Assembly: GCA_001898825.1 (NCBI GenBank)
Contig: MKVK01000011.1
Location: forward strand, 480,764-544,763
DNA length: 64,000 nt
Direction: 5' to 3'
Origin: Magnetospirillum sp. 64-120
GTDB taxonomy: Bacteria; Pseudomonadota; Alphaproteobacteria; Rhodospirillales; Magnetospirillaceae
In this document: positions 1-12,528 of the stretch, one piece after another
Layout: each line of letters begins with the position of its first letter
How positions within the stretch are numbered: the stretch's first letter is position 1
Program-made: the position numbers and the translations under genes
Notes under the pieces: generated by a model
Seen by the model: the letters and a program-made list of their open reading frames with translations, nothing else
Database searches by the model: none
Told to the model about the DNA's origin: nothing

Positions 1-1424
<1,424 letters not shown>

Positions 1425-1505
1425 GGTCAAGCCCTTCCTGGTAGCAGGGCGCCAGATGTGCGCCCGAAGATGACAGCGTTCTCTACAGATAGTGCCCTGC
1501 CAAAG

Positions 1506-2810
1506 TTAAACAAGGCAATGAGCAATCTCGGTCAGCGGCCGCAAAGGAGTCGGCCACAACCAAGGCCGCTGCGGCCAGCCGCCCGCATCCCGTTTATAGC
1601 CGAGGTGCGGCACGGCGCAAACACCCTGCTGATCGAACAGGGCCGGTAATGTGGGACGCACCAGGGCCGGACAAGGCGGCAGCGTGCCGCCGGACAGCTT
1701 GGTCAGGCGCCGCCAGCCCTGCGGCCCCAAGCCCCCCAGGCACAACCCGGGGGGCGCGTCGGCGGGCAGGCGGGCGCGGAAACGGCGATCCCAGACCACG
1801 TCCCGTCCGGGAAGCACGGGCAAGGCGGCGGCCATGCGTCCGGATTCGCGGCAGAACAGCACCCTTTCCCCGTCCACCGCCACCCGGCAGCCCGAAAGCG
1901 TGCCACCTTGGCCCTGACGCAGGCGGCACAACAGCGACCGGGTCCGTTCCAGACGTGGAGACACGGCCTCGCCGCCCAAGCTGCGCAACAGGCGCGACAA
2001 CAGGCGCAGGGCCAGATCATCCCCCCAATGCCCCCAGGCCCGCGCATCGACCCAGGCGTAACCGGCGGGATCAAGCTGGACATGGTGGACAAAGGCGGCG
2101 GCCAGCTGTTCTTCCAGGGCGTCGCGAGCCAGGGACAGCGACGCGGCGGTCTGGCCCAGCCGTTCGGCGTTGGCCCCCTCGGCCGCCAGCACCGGCAACA
2201 GGTTGCGCCAGCGGACCCGGGCATGGCGCGGGTCCTGGTTGGACGGGTCCTCGACCCAATCCTGGTCCCAGTGCCGCAGCGTCGCCTGCAAGCGGGCCTT
2301 GGGCACGTCCAGGCAGGGCCGCAGCCAGCGCAGGAAGGGGCCATGACGGATAGCGGCCATGCCCGACAAGCCTTCGACCCCCGAACCACGGGCCAGACGC
2401 AACAGGAAGGTTTCCGCCTGGTCGTCCTGATGATGGGCCAGAACCACATGCAAGATGCCGGCCTGACGACACCAATCCTCGATCAGGCGATAACGTGCCT
2501 GCCGTGCCTGGGCCTGGATGTCGGAAGCCGGCTTGTCGCCCAGCCAGGCCAAGATGTGATGCTCGATGCCGTGATTGGCCAGCCAGCGCCCGACCATCAC
2601 CGCCTCGGCGGTGGAATTGGCCCGCAGGCCATGATCCACCGTCAGCCCCACCACCCGGCCACCGCGCCCATGGGCCCAGTGGGCCGCCAACAGCGTCGCC
2701 GCCAGGGAATCGCCGCCGCCCGACACCGCCACCGCCAGACGCGGCGTCGGCTCGAACGGTCCCAGGCGGTCCATCAAGGTGGCGAATTCGGCGGGCGAGA
2801 CGGCTTTCAT
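1506..2810 (-). CDS. tilS: tRNA(Ile)-lysidine synthase TilS
   Basis: Cytoplasmic enzyme that ligates lysine to C34 of the CAU-anticodon tRNA-Ile using ATP, switching it from Met to Ile decoding; essential in most bacteria. The PP-loop ATP-pyrophosphatase signature SGGGDS sits at residues 30-35, followed by VDHGLR and the HHQDDQAET motif typical of TilS. The 434-residue length fits the long form with C-terminal TilS domains. The ATG at 2810 lies just past the cpoB terminator hairpin and the gene precedes ftsH, so tilS-ftsH probably form one unit. Confidence 0.93.
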   Translation of the reverse strand: MKAVSPAEFATLMDRLGPFEPTPRLAVAVSGGGDSLAATLLAAHWAHGRGGRVVGLTVDHGLRANSTAEAVMVGRWLANHGIEHHILAWLGDKPASDIQAQARQARYRLIEDWCRQAGILHVVLAHHQDDQAETFLLRLARGSGVEGLSGMAAIRHGPFLRWLRPCLDVPKARLQATLRHWDQDWVEDPSNQDPRHARVRWRNLLPVLAAEGANAERLGQTAASLSLARDALEEQLAAAFVHHVQLDPAGYAWVDARAWGHWGDDLALRLLSRLLRSLGGEAVSPRLERTRSLLCRLRQGQGGTLSGCRVAVDGERVLFCRESGRMAAALPVLPGRDVVWDRRFRARLPADAPPGLCLGGLGPQGWRRLTKLSGGTLPPCPALVRPTLPALFDQQGVCAVPHLGYKRDAGGWPQRPWLWPTPLRPLTEIAHCLV

Positions 2811-2818
2811 GTGAAGAA

Positions 2819-2841
2819 GGCCCCTTCGCGTCGAAGGGGCC
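2819..2841 (-). terminator. Rho-independent terminator after cpoB
   Basis: A 10-bp GC-rich stem (GGCCCCTTCG paired with CGAAGGGGCC, 3-nt loop) lies between the cpoB stop and the tilS start. On the minus strand it is followed by TTCTTC. It should end the cpoB transcript, so tilS needs read-through or a promoter inside this short gap. Confidence 0.7.
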
Positions 2842-2846
2842 CTTTC

Positions 2847-3812
2847 CTATTTGCAGTTATACTTGGACTTTTCGGCGGTGGCCGCCCGCTTGACCCGATC
2901 CGGCATCTTGGGCTGGTCCTTGAACAGGATGCCGAAGGCGGTGCAGGCTTCCTTGGTCTTGCCCATCTGGCCAAAGGCCGAGCCGGCCTTATAGATCATG
3001 TCGGCAGCCTTGGAATGGCTGGGAAACTTCTTGTAGCCTTCCAGGAAGGTGACGGCGGCGGTGTTGAAATCCTTGCGCACGAAGGCGATGTCACCCAGCC
3101 AGTACTGGGCGTTGCCGGCCAGCTGGTGGCTGGGATACTTGGCCATGAATTCCTGGAAGCCCTTTTCCGCTTCCGGATAGGCGCCACGCTGCAGCGATTC
3201 ATAGGCCATGTCGTACAAACCCTGGGCATCCTTGGGGGGGGTGACCGGGGCGTTGCTGTTGGCAGCCGGCTTCTTCAGATCCTTTTCGGACAAAGTGCCC
3301 AAGGTCTGCGGCGCGCTGGCAGGAGCAGGCTGATCGCCGCCCTTGGCCGCCGGCATGGAAACCTGGGCCTGACCGCCCTCGGCCGGTTGCGCCGGCGGCT
3401 GGGCAGTCTGCAAATCCTTGAAACGCAGATCGATGTCGGCCTGCATGCGTTCCAATTGCTTGGACACCTGCTGGGCCTTGAACGCCGCCTCTTCCACCCG
3501 GCCGGTCAACTGGCGCACCAGATCTTCCAACTGGTCGACCCGTTCGTCCAGGCGCACCGCCATGCCGGCCGGCATGGGGGTGGCGGAAGCGGCGGGCCGG
3601 GTCGTGTTGGCGCCGCCGCCCAAGGCCGGCGAGGTGATGACGGTGGAACCGCCGCTGGCGCCGCCGCGAGCCATGGTCGACTGCATCATCTGCAAGTCAC
3701 GTTCAAGCCGATCCAGACGGTCGGACATGGCACGGTTTTCGTATTGGGCGTAAGCGGGCTGGACCTGAAGGGCCAAACCGGCCAGGACGACGAAAGCGGC
3801 AAGACGGCGCAC
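2847..3812 (-). CDS. cpoB: Tol-Pal cell division coordinator CpoB (YbgF)
   Basis: Periplasmic protein that links Tol-Pal driven outer-membrane constriction with peptidoglycan synthesis. The 321-residue product has a Sec signal peptide (about residues 1-22, ending AYA-Q), a coiled-coil stretch near 28-50 rich in Leu/Arg/Asp, a Pro/Ala/Gln-rich linker with a second coiled coil, and C-terminal TPR repeats from about residue 200 (YDMAYESLQRGAYPEAEKGF, then NAQYWLGD). It is the last gene of the tolQRAB-pal-cpoB cluster, separated from pal by a terminator, and may be expressed separately. Confidence 0.92.
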   Translation of the reverse strand: MRRLAAFVVLAGLALQVQPAYAQYENRAMSDRLDRLERDLQMMQSTMARGGASGGSTVITSPALGGGANTTRPAASATPMPAGMAVRLDERVDQLEDLVRQLTGRVEEAAFKAQQVSKQLERMQADIDLRFKDLQTAQPPAQPAEGGQAQVSMPAAKGGDQPAPASAPQTLGTLSEKDLKKPAANSNAPVTPPKDAQGLYDMAYESLQRGAYPEAEKGFQEFMAKYPSHQLAGNAQYWLGDIAFVRKDFNTAAVTFLEGYKKFPSHSKAADMIYKAGSAFGQMGKTKEACTAFGILFKDQPKMPDRVKRAATAEKSKYNCK

Positions 3813-3919
3813 GGGCGAACCTCGATCTTACTTGAAAACGGCAGCCCCACGGAACGTGGGCGACAGCCAAAGGGATAGCATAAAGCGCCCATAAGGCAAA
3901 GTTGTGGCGCAAAACAAAA

Positions 3920-3952
3920 CGCCCGCCCTTCCCTTTTCGGGAAGGACGGGCG
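3920..3952 (-). terminator. Terminator downstream of pal
   Basis: A 14-bp nearly perfect stem (CGCCCGCCCTTCCC with GGGAAGGACGGGCG, one mismatch, 5-nt loop). On the minus strand it is followed by TTTTGTTTTG, a good intrinsic terminator for the pal transcript. It leaves about 110 bp before the cpoB start, enough for an independent promoter. Confidence 0.85.
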
Positions 3953-3981
3953 CTTCGTTTACGTCAGCGACGTCTCGGCAA

Positions 3982-4473
3982 TTACTTGCTGAGGACGGTC
4001 ACGCCACGACGGTTCTGCGACCAGGCGGCCTCGTTCGAACCCAGAGCGACCGGGCGCTCCTTGCCGTACGAGATGGTCTTGACGCGAGCGGCCGGCAGGC
4101 CGGCGCCAACCAGGTATTCCTTGACGGAATTGGCGCGACGCTCGCCCAGGGCCAAGTTGTACTCGCGGGTGCCGCGCTCGTCGGCATGGCCTTCGATGGT
4201 CAGCGAGTAGGTCGGGTACTTCTTCAGCCAGGCAGCCTGCTTGTCCAGGGTCGCCTTGGCGTCGGCACGCAGAGCGTACTTGTCGAAGTCGAAGAACACG
4301 CGGTCGCCGACATTGGCGATGAAGTCCTGCTCGGAGCCCGGAACGATCGAGGGCTTGGTAACCTTCGGCGGTTCGGCGCCAGCACCGGACTTGGTGCCGG
4401 TGGCTTCGGGGGCGGATTCACAGGCGGCCAGCAGGGCGGCGGCGGCGAAGATGCTCAGGAAACGCAGTTTCAT
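3982..4473 (-). CDS. pal: Peptidoglycan-associated lipoprotein Pal
   Basis: Outer-membrane lipoprotein that binds peptidoglycan through an OmpA-like domain and interacts with TolB. The 163-residue product has a signal peptide with lipobox LLAAC (lipidated Cys18), a short linker, and an OmpA-C domain from about residue 50. That domain contains GHADERGTREYNLALGERRA, holding the Asp and Arg that contact meso-diaminopimelate. It follows tolB by about 160 bp and is closed by a strong terminator. Confidence 0.95.
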   Translation of the reverse strand: MKLRFLSIFAAAALLAACESAPEATGTKSGAGAEPPKVTKPSIVPGSEQDFIANVGDRVFFDFDKYALRADAKATLDKQAAWLKKYPTYSLTIEGHADERGTREYNLALGERRANSVKEYLVGAGLPAARVKTISYGKERPVALGSNEAAWSQNRRGVTVLSK

Positions 4474-4635
4474 TAGTGAGGACTCCCCCTCAGAGGATTA
4501 AAGATGCCGGGCGGACTTTCTTTTTGTGCCGCACCGATATGACAGGATCGGCGCAAACATCCGGCAGCATTGGCCCATCAGGTCCGCCGCGAACCGGAAA
4601 AAATCCTAATCGCGGCGGACTATAATAGTTACTAC

Positions 4636-5991
4636 TTAGGGAATCAAGGGGGACCACGCAGGATCCGAACCGTCCAAAGGTGTGAGCACTTGGCGTTCAT
4701 TGAAGCCTGTCAAGTCAATGGTGTACAGCTTGGCGGTACCACCGCGACCGGCGTTGTCGGACGGAGTTTCCTTCCAATAAGCCAAAACGCGGCCGTTCGG
4801 GGCCCAGGTCGGACCTTCCACCAGATAGCCCTGGGACAGCAGACGTTCGTCAGACCCATCCGGACGCATGACACCTATGTAGAATTCGCCGCCTTTCATC
4901 TTGGTGAAGGCGATCAGGTCGCCACGCGGCGACCACACCGGGGTGGCGTAACGGCCGTCACCGAAAGTGATGCGGGTCACGTTCGAGCCGTCGGCGTTCA
5001 TGGTGTAAAGCTGCTGGGCGCCGCCACGGTCCGAATTGAACACGATGCGCGACGAATCCGGCGAATAGCTGGGCGACGTGTCGATGGACGGATGGTTGGT
5101 CAGGCGGGTCTTCTGCCGGGTCAGCAGATTCATTTCATAGATTTCGGCGTTGCCGTCCTGGGACATGGACAACACCACCTTGTTGCCGTCCGGCGAGAAC
5201 CTGGGCGCGAAGGTCATGCCGGGAAAGTCACCCAGCAATTCGCGCCGCGCGGTGTCGATCTGCAGGATGTAGACACGCGGCGTGCCCCGGAAATAGGACA
5301 TGTAGGTGATTTCGCGGGCGGTCGGCGAAAAGCGCGGCGTCAGCACCAGATCCTCGCCCGAGGTCAGGAAACGGTGGTTCTCGCCGTCCTGGTCCATGAT
5401 GGCCAGACGCTTCTTGCGGGCGTTCTTGGGACCTTGCTCGGAAATATAGATCAGCTGGGTGTCGAAATAGCCCTCTTCGCCGGTGACGCGCTTGTAAATG
5501 GCGTCGGCCATCTGGTGGGCGGCACGGCGCCACAGATTGGGGTTTCGACGGATATCCTTGCCGGCGATGGTATAGCGGGTGCCGATCATCTGGGTTTCCG
5601 AGAACACGTCCCACAGACGGAACTCGATGGTCAGATCGCCGTCACCGGAAATCTCGGTCTTGCCCGACACCAGCGCCTCGGCGTTGATCTGGCGCCAATC
5701 GGCGAAACGCGGACCGGCCTGCAACGACGCGGCGTTTTGGATGAAGGCCCGCGGGTCGACGGGCTTGAACAAGCCCGAACGTTCCAGATCGGCCGCCACC
5801 ACATGGGCGATGTCGCGGCCAGCCTGGCTTTCGGCGGGTTGCGCCCCGAACAGCTCGGGAATGGCGATGGGCAGCGGCTTCATGTTGCCGCGCGTGATGT
5901 CGATGCGGATTTCGGCCATGGCGGCCGGCGCGGCCAACAGGCCAAGCACGGCGACAAGGCCCACAAGGGCGGTGCGAATGCGGGTCAACAT
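4636..5991 (-). CDS. tolB: Tol-Pal periplasmic beta-propeller protein TolB
   Basis: Periplasmic component that shuttles between Pal and TolA during envelope constriction. The 451-residue protein has a signal peptide (about 1-26, ending AMA-E), an N-terminal mixed alpha/beta domain (about 27-165) and a C-terminal propeller built of PD40 repeats such as [12 protein letters not shown] and [13 protein letters not shown]. The ATG at 5991 lies 5 bp from the tolA stop, so the two are translated from one message. Confidence 0.95.
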   Translation of the reverse strand: MLTRIRTALVGLVAVLGLLAAPAAMAEIRIDITRGNMKPLPIAIPELFGAQPAESQAGRDIAHVVAADLERSGLFKPVDPRAFIQNAASLQAGPRFADWRQINAEALVSGKTEISGDGDLTIEFRLWDVFSETQMIGTRYTIAGKDIRRNPNLWRRAAHQMADAIYKRVTGEEGYFDTQLIYISEQGPKNARKKRLAIMDQDGENHRFLTSGEDLVLTPRFSPTAREITYMSYFRGTPRVYILQIDTARRELLGDFPGMTFAPRFSPDGNKVVLSMSQDGNAEIYEMNLLTRQKTRLTNHPSIDTSPSYSPDSSRIVFNSDRGGAQQLYTMNADGSNVTRITFGDGRYATPVWSPRGDLIAFTKMKGGEFYIGVMRPDGSDERLLSQGYLVEGPTWAPNGRVLAYWKETPSDNAGRGGTAKLYTIDLTGFNERQVLTPLDGSDPAWSPLIP

Positions 5992-5996
5992 GGCGA

Positions 5997-6950
<954 letters not shown>

Positions 6951-6960
6951 GATCGGGCCG

Positions 6961-7418
<458 letters not shown>

Positions 7419-7419
<1 letters not shown>

Positions 7420-8141
7420 CAGATCTTCTCTTCCAGCTGACGCGACAAGATGGCGCCGAACTCGCCCGAGAAGTTTTCCAGGCGCTTGGCATAGCGGTCC
7501 ATGTCGCTGGAAATCTTGTTATAGGCGATCACCGCCGGAATGGCGGCCACCAGACCCAGGGCGGTGGCGAACAACGCCTCGGCGATGCCGGGGGCGACGA
7601 CCGCCAGACTGGTGTTGTGGGTGTTGGCGATGGACTGGAACGAATTCATGATGCCCCAGACGGTGCCGAACAGGCCGATGAACGGCGCGGTCGAGCCCAC
7701 CGAGGCCAGGACGCCCAGGTTGCGTTCCAAGGTGTCCATCTCGCGCCCCAGGGTCACATGCATGACACGGTCGATGCGCTGCGGCAGACTGACGCGGACG
7801 TTTTCCTTGTCGGTCAGACCCTTGGCCGCCGATCGGCGCCATTCGCGCATGGCGGCGACGAAGATGGCGCTCATCGGGTCCATGGGACGGGCGCCGATGC
7901 GGTCGTACAGTTCTTCCAAGGAACCGCCGGACCAGAAGGATTCCTCGAAGCTTTCCGCCTTTTGCCACAGGGCGCGCAGGCGCATCAGCTTGTCGAAGAT
8001 GATGGCCCAGCACCAGAACGAGGCGCCCAGCAGCGCGATCATGATCAGTTTGACGATGATGTCGGCCTGCATGAACAGGCCAAACATGGACATGTCGTGC
8101 GTGACTGAGCCGGCCAATTGGGCCGATTGAACAGGATCCAT
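7419..8141 (-). CDS. tolQ: Tol-Pal proton-channel subunit TolQ (ExbB/MotA family)
   Basis: Polytopic inner-membrane protein that forms the proton channel with TolR. The 240-residue product has TM segments near 28-48, 145-168 and 185-207 and the conserved [10 protein letters not shown] and [15 protein letters not shown] motifs of TolQ/ExbB/MotA proteins. It is the first tol gene of the operon, 3 bp downstream of ybgC. Confidence 0.95.
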
Positions 8142-8143
8142 GA

Positions 8144-8572
8144 CTATCGCCTCTCGCTTTCCAAATCGCGCAGTTTATCCTTCATCCAGGCCGGAATGCG
8201 GGCGGGTCGCCCGTCAGCCAAGCCGATGAAGGCCAATTTGATGTGCAGACACGCCAAAACGGCGCCGTCGTCAAGCCGCCTGATGGTCTGGGCCAACTCC
8301 ATCGAGGCGCCCGCCACCTGGGTGACATTGGTTTCCACCTGCAACAGGTCGTCCAGCTTGGCCGATTTCAGGAAGTCGATTTCCGCCCGCCGCACGGCGA
8401 AAACGTGGCCCTGCCCGTCGGCCGCCAGGTCCGATTGCTTCAAACCCAGCTGGCGCACCATCTCGGTGCGCGCCCGCTCGGCGAAGTTCAAATAGTTCGA
8501 GTGATAGACGATGCCGCCGGCATCGGTGTCTTCCCAATAGACGCGGATCTGGTGGACGTGGGGAAGGCTCAT
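8144..8572 (-). CDS. ybgC: Tol-Pal associated acyl-CoA thioesterase YbgC
   Basis: Cytoplasmic hotdog-fold thioesterase found with tol-pal genes across Proteobacteria and thought to act on acyl-CoA or acyl-ACP. The 142-residue protein carries the 4HBT signature [19 protein letters not shown] with the catalytic Asp. Its ATG overlaps the ruvB stop by 4 bp (ATGA), so the ruv and tol clusters are probably cotranscribed. Confidence 0.93.
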   Translation of the reverse strand: MSLPHVHQIRVYWEDTDAGGIVYHSNYLNFAERARTEMVRQLGLKQSDLAADGQGHVFAVRRAEIDFLKSAKLDDLLQVETNVTQVAGASMELAQTIRRLDDGAVLACLHIKLAFIGLADGRPARIPAWMKDKLRDLESERR

Positions 8573-9612
8573 TCCTCGCCCTCCGCCAGATGGGCCAGCA
8601 AATCCAGCTGGGCCAGAACCTCGCGCGGCGGGTTGATGCCGATATGCTTGAACCCGGCGGCCGACAGCATGCGCCCACGCGGCGTGCGCTGGATCAGGCC
8701 TTGCTGCAACAGATAGGGCTCGAGCACTTCTTCCAAGGTGTCGCGGCTTTCCGACAACGCGGCAGCCAGGGTATCGACACCCACCGGCCCGCCGCCGTAA
8801 TTGTCGGCGATACAGCGCAGATACCGGCGGTCCATGGCATCCAGGCCGATCTGGTCCACTTCCAGGCGGTTCAGCGCCGCGTCAGCGACGCGGGCATCCA
8901 CCGGCGAGGCGCCGGCGACGGCGGCGAAGTCCCGCACCCGGCGCAACAGCCGGCCGGCCACACGCGGTGTCCCGCGCGAGCGCCGCGCCACTTCGGCGGC
9001 GCCGTCGGCGGTGATGGCGAAGCCCAGCACCCGGGCGCCACGGCTGACGATCAGCTCCAGTTCTTCGGCGGTGTAATAGTTCATCCGGCAGGGAATGCCG
9101 AAGCGTTCCCGCAAGGGCGTGGTCAACAGGCCCGAACGGGTGGTCGCCCCCACCAGGGTGAAGGGCGGCAAATCGATGCGCACGGACCGTGCCGCCGGTC
9201 CCTCGCCGATGATCAGGTCAAGCTGAAAGTCCTCCATGGCAGGATAGAGCACTTCCTCTATGGCAGGATTAAGGCGGTGGATTTCGTCGATGAACAGAAC
9301 GTCACGCGGTTCCAGGTTGGTCAGCAGCGCCGCCAGATCGCCGGCCTTGGCGATCACCGGACCCGACGTGGCGCGGAACCCCACACCCAGTTCACGCGAC
9401 ACGATCTGCGCCAAGGTGGTCTTTCCCAAACCGGGCGGACCAAAGAAAAGCGTGTGGTCCAGCGCCTCGCCACGGGACTTGGCGGCGGTGATGAAAATCT
9501 TCAGGTTCTCGCGCACCGCCTGCTGGCCGATGAAATCGTCCAGGACTTGCGGGCGCAGATGGGTGTCGGCGTCGCCCAAGGATTGATCGGGGCTGACCAT
9601 GCGATCAGTCAT
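8569..9612 (-). CDS. ruvB: Holliday junction branch-migration helicase RuvB
   Basis: AAA+ motor that drives branch migration on RuvA-bound Holliday junctions. The 347-residue protein has Walker [10 protein letters not shown] at 58-66, Walker [10 protein letters not shown], sensor-1 GATTRSGLL, and the C-terminal winged-helix domain with TPRGRMLS. It overlaps ruvA by 4 bp upstream and ybgC by 4 bp downstream, an unusually compact unit. Confidence 0.97.
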   Translation of the reverse strand: MTDRMVSPDQSLGDADTHLRPQVLDDFIGQQAVRENLKIFITAAKSRGEALDHTLFFGPPGLGKTTLAQIVSRELGVGFRATSGPVIAKAGDLAALLTNLEPRDVLFIDEIHRLNPAIEEVLYPAMEDFQLDLIIGEGPAARSVRIDLPPFTLVGATTRSGLLTTPLRERFGIPCRMNYYTAEELELIVSRGARVLGFAITADGAAEVARRSRGTPRVAGRLLRRVRDFAAVAGASPVDARVADAALNRLEVDQIGLDAMDRRYLRCIADNYGGGPVGVDTLAAALSESRDTLEEVLEPYLLQQGLIQRTPRGRMLSAAGFKHIGINPPREVLAQLDLLAHLAEGEE

Positions 9613-10241
9613 CGCATCAGATCCTTGCCCAGCCGTTTCAGGGCATGGCGGATCAGGGTCGAGCTGTCGGCATCGTCGCCCAATTCCTTGGCCACCACGC
9701 CCACCGCCTCGAAGGCTTCCAGGCGCTTGTAACCCAGGTTGACCAGGGCCGAGATGGCGTCTTCCATCAGCCCGCCCGCCGCCGAAACCGGTGCGGCGGC
9801 AGCCATGCCGGCGGCACTGGGGGCAAAGCCGCCCAGGCTCATCTTGCCGGCCTTGTCCTTCAATTCGGTCAGGATGCGCACCGCCAGTTTCGGCCCCACG
9901 CCGCTGGCCCGCGTCAGCATGGTCTTGTCCTGCGCCGCGATGGTTTGCAGCAATTGTTCCGGTCCGGCGACGCTGAGGATGGCCAAGGCCACCTTGGCAC
10001 CCACGCCTTGCACCGTGGTCAGCAGGTTGAACCAGTCACGTTCTCCGGCTTCCAGGAAACCGTAAAGATGGATGTGGTCTTCGCGCACATGGGTTTCCAC
10101 ATGCAGAGCAGCGGCAGTGCCGGTCTGCAAGCGCCCCAAGGTGCGCCCCGAACAGAACACCAGATAGCCAACACCGTTTACATCAACGATGGTGTGATCA
10201 TCGCCAAGGGTATCAATAATCCCCTTCAATTTGGCGATCAT
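9609..10241 (-). CDS. ruvA: Holliday junction binding protein RuvA
   Basis: Tetrameric protein that holds the Holliday junction and loads RuvB. The 210 residues give an OB-fold N-terminal domain ([14 protein letters not shown], then VNGVGYLV), helix-hairpin-helix motifs ([26 protein letters not shown]) and a C-terminal three-helix RuvB-binding domain. The ATG at 10241 sits at the edge of a 103-bp repeat whose end supplies the ribosome-binding site (GAGGGGC). Confidence 0.96.
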   Translation of the reverse strand: MIAKLKGIIDTLGDDHTIVDVNGVGYLVFCSGRTLGRLQTGTAAALHVETHVREDHIHLYGFLEAGERDWFNLLTTVQGVGAKVALAILSVAGPEQLLQTIAAQDKTMLTRASGVGPKLAVRILTELKDKAGKMSLGGFAPSAAGMAAAAPVSAAGGLMEDAISALVNLGYKRLEAFEAVGVVAKELGDDADSSTLIRHALKRLGKDLMR

Positions 10242-10243
10242 TG

Positions 10244-10346
10244 TTTTTGCCCCTCAGGCGCCGGGCGGGCGCATCCGCGCCCTTGGCTCACGCTCACATG
10301 AGTTCGCGGGGCCTCAATGGCCCAGTCCCTCGCTGCGCTCGCTCCG
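10244..10346. repeat. 103-bp intergenic repeat, copy 1 (ruvC-ruvA gap)
   Basis: Matches the copy at 10843-10945 with only about seven substitutions over 103 bp and no indels by hand alignment. It fills nearly all of the gap between the ruvC stop and the ruvA start. On the minus strand it contains GGGCC-ATTGA-GGCCC and GGGCGC-GGAT-GCGCCC hairpins and ends in TGAGGGGCAAAAA, which becomes the ruvA ribosome-binding site. It has no coding potential that I recognise and behaves like a non-autonomous dispersed element. Confidence 0.85.
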
Positions 10347-10354
10347 TTCATCTC

Positions 10355-10843
10355 TTAAACTCCGATGCGGCGCTGGGTGGCGCAATGATGGGCGTGACAG
10401 ATCGCCACCGCCAAGGCGTCGGCGGCGTCGGGGCTTTTGACCAGACAGCCCGGCAGCAAGGTACGCACCATCATCCCCACTTGTTCCTTCGCCGCCCGCC
10501 CAGTGCCGACCACCGCCTGCTTGACCTGGGTCGGCGCGTATTCCCCCACAACCAAACCGGCCAAGGCCGGGGCCAGCATGACCACGCCCCTGGCTTGGCC
10601 CAGCTTCAAGGTGCTTTCCGGGTTGACGTTGACGAAGGTCTGCTCCACCGCCGCCCCATCCGGCGACCATTCCCCGATCACCGCCAGAACCCCCCGATGC
10701 AGTTGCCCCAGCCGTTCGGCCAAGGACAATTTGCTGTCGGACTTGATGGTGCCGTCCCCCAGGTATCGCAGCCGGTTGTCGATCAGCTCGATCATCCCCC
10801 AACCGGTCACGCGCAACCCAGGGTCCAGCCCCAAGACTCTCAT
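10355..10843 (-). CDS. ruvC: Holliday junction endonuclease RuvC
   Basis: Metal-dependent resolvase that cuts Holliday junctions symmetrically. The 162-residue protein begins MRVLGLDPGLRVTGWG with the first catalytic Asp at position 7. It keeps the VEQTFVN glutamate and the C-terminal DAADALAVAICH aspartates, so the acidic catalytic set looks complete. It is separated from ruvA by a 103-bp repeat, and its own ATG is fused to a second copy. Confidence 0.96.
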   Translation of the reverse strand: MRVLGLDPGLRVTGWGMIELIDNRLRYLGDGTIKSDSKLSLAERLGQLHRGVLAVIGEWSPDGAAVEQTFVNVNPESTLKLGQARGVVMLAPALAGLVVGEYAPTQVKQAVVGTGRAAKEQVGMMVRTLLPGCLVKSPDAADALAVAICHAHHCATQRRIGV

Positions 10844-10945
10844 TTTTGCCCCTCAGACGCCGGGCGGGCGCATCCGCGCCCTTGGCTCACACTCGCATAA
10901 GCTCGCGGGGCCGCAATGGCCCAGTCCCTCGCTTCGCTCGCTCCG
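10843..10945. repeat. 103-bp intergenic repeat, copy 2 (yebC-ruvC gap)
   Basis: Second copy of the repeat at 10244-10346, in the same orientation. Its last base falls on the ruvC initiation codon, and its terminal GAGGGGC is the only evident ribosome-binding site for ruvC. It covers most of the 116-bp gap between the yebC stop and the ruvC start. Confidence 0.85.
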
Positions 10946-10959
10946 CCATGGCGCATGGC

Positions 10960-11709
10960 TCAGCCCAGCTTTTCCATGATGTCATCGGGGATTTCGAAAT
11001 TGGCGAAGACGCGCTGGACGTCGTCGTTGTCTTCCAGGGCGTCCAGCAGCTTCAGCAGGGTCTTGGCGGTGTTTTCGTCCGACACCGGCACGCTGGTTTG
11101 CGGCTTCCAATCCAGACGCGCATGTTCCGGGGTGCCGAACGTGGCTTCCAGGGCGTCGCGCACGGCGGCCAGATCGTCCGGCGCGCAGGTGATCTCGTGG
11201 CCGTCTTCCGACGATTCCACGTTGTCGGCGCCGGCTTCCAGGGCGGCTTCGAACATGGCTTCGGCGCCGGCGGCATCGGCGGCATAGCGGATGGCGCCGA
11301 CGCGGTCGAACATGAACGACACCGAATTGGTTTCACCCATGGCGCCGCCGTTCTTCGAGAAGTACGAGCGCACTTCCGAAGCGGTGCGGTTGCGGTTGTC
11401 GGTCAGGCCCTCGACGATGATGGCCACCGAACCGGGACCATAACCTTCATAGCGCACTTCTTCGAAGTTGGTGCCGTCGTCGCCACCGGCGCCGCGCTTG
11501 ATGGCGCGCTCCATGGTGTCTTTCGGCATGTTCGAGGCCCGAGCCGCCTGGATGGCGGCCCTGAGACGCGGATTCATCGCCGGATCGGCCTGACCGGTTT
11601 TCGCCGCCACCGTCAGTTCGCGGATCAGCTTGGTGAAGACCTTGGCGCGCTTGGCATCCTGGGCGCCCTTGCGATGCATGATGTTCTTGAACTGGGAATG
11701 ACCGGCCAT
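10960..11709 (-). CDS. yebC: YebC/PmpR family protein (TACO1-like)
   Basis: Cytoplasmic protein of the YebC family, which acts as a translation factor relieving ribosome stalling and in some bacteria as a transcription regulator. The 249 residues begin [20 protein letters not shown], the near-invariant N-terminus, with the [19 protein letters not shown] and [12 protein letters not shown] motifs. It lies upstream of ruvC, the common yebC-ruvCAB order. Confidence 0.95.
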   Translation of the reverse strand: MAGHSQFKNIMHRKGAQDAKRAKVFTKLIRELTVAAKTGQADPAMNPRLRAAIQAARASNMPKDTMERAIKRGAGGDDGTNFEEVRYEGYGPGSVAIIVEGLTDNRNRTASEVRSYFSKNGGAMGETNSVSFMFDRVGAIRYAADAAGAEAMFEAALEAGADNVESSEDGHEITCAPDDLAAVRDALEATFGTPEHARLDWKPQTSVPVSDENTAKTLLKLLDALEDNDDVQRVFANFEIPDDIMEKLG

Positions 11710-11813
11710 GACTCTCTCGGTAAATGGACTTGAGCAACGAATAACCGCTGCCTATACCATATCTTGTGGAGAAAAGACCATGGGGCAGAGCATCCCTCTC
11801 CACCCATTGTTTT

Positions 11814-12518
11814 TCAAAACATCACGCTCAGGTTGACCAACCAGTCGGGCATGGCGGCGACCAGGATGCTCTCCGCCATTTTGTCCAATCCGCTGAGCAC
11901 CAACGCCGCCACCACCAGCAAGATCGCCCCCATCACCGGCTTGGCCCGGCTGGCCCAGTTTCCCAACCGTTTGCGCCACGACGACAGACCATAGGCCAGC
12001 ATCAGCATGGGGGTGGCCGCCCCCAGGGCGAAGACCACCATCACCGCGCCGGCCTGCAATGCGGTGTCGCGCGCCCCCGCCAAGCCAACCGCCGCCCCCA
12101 AGGTGGGACCGGTACAAGGCGACCACACCGCCCCCAGCAACAGCCCCAGCAGAAACTGACCGGCCAAGGTCTCGCCGGAAATCCGTCCCAAGACCGACGA
12201 TCCCGACCCGGCCAGCGGGGCGACCAGGGCGGAAAAGCCCCGCCCCAGCGCCGGCACCAGCAACACCAAACCGAAAATTCCCATAACCAGCGCCGCCCCG
12301 TTGCGGACCGCGCCGGCATCCAACCCGATGGCGAAGCCGACGCTGGCCAAGACGATGCCCAAAGATGCGAACGAGACGGCCAAGCCGCCGGCCAAGGCCA
12401 CCGGCCCCAGGCGATGGGCCTGAAGCGCTGATCCCAGCAAGACCGGGACCAGCGGCAACACGCAAGGCGACAAGGTCGACAACATGCCGGCGACCCAGGC
12501 AGCGAACAAGGCGGTCAT
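11814..12518 (-). CDS. CcdA/DsbD-type transmembrane thiol-disulfide transporter
   Basis: Polytopic inner-membrane protein that would pass electrons from cytoplasmic thioredoxin to periplasmic acceptors. At 234 residues it matches the six-TM CcdA form. TM1 holds LSPCVLPLVPVLLG and TM4 holds SPCTGPTLG, giving the two redox cysteines. I chose the ATG at 12518 (MTALFAAW) because it follows AAGGAA and gives a normal first helix; an upstream in-frame extension is possible but reads as non-membrane sequence. It sits 10 bp after a periplasmic thioredoxin-like gene, its probable partner. Confidence 0.85.
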   Translation of the reverse strand: MTALFAAWVAGMLSTLSPCVLPLVPVLLGSALQAHRLGPVALAGGLAVSFASLGIVLASVGFAIGLDAGAVRNGAALVMGIFGLVLLVPALGRGFSALVAPLAGSGSSVLGRISGETLAGQFLLGLLLGAVWSPCTGPTLGAAVGLAGARDTALQAGAVMVVFALGAATPMLMLAYGLSSWRKRLGNWASRAKPVMGAILLVVAALVLSGLDKMAESILVAAMPDWLVNLSVMF

Positions 12519-12528
12519 GGGACGTTCC

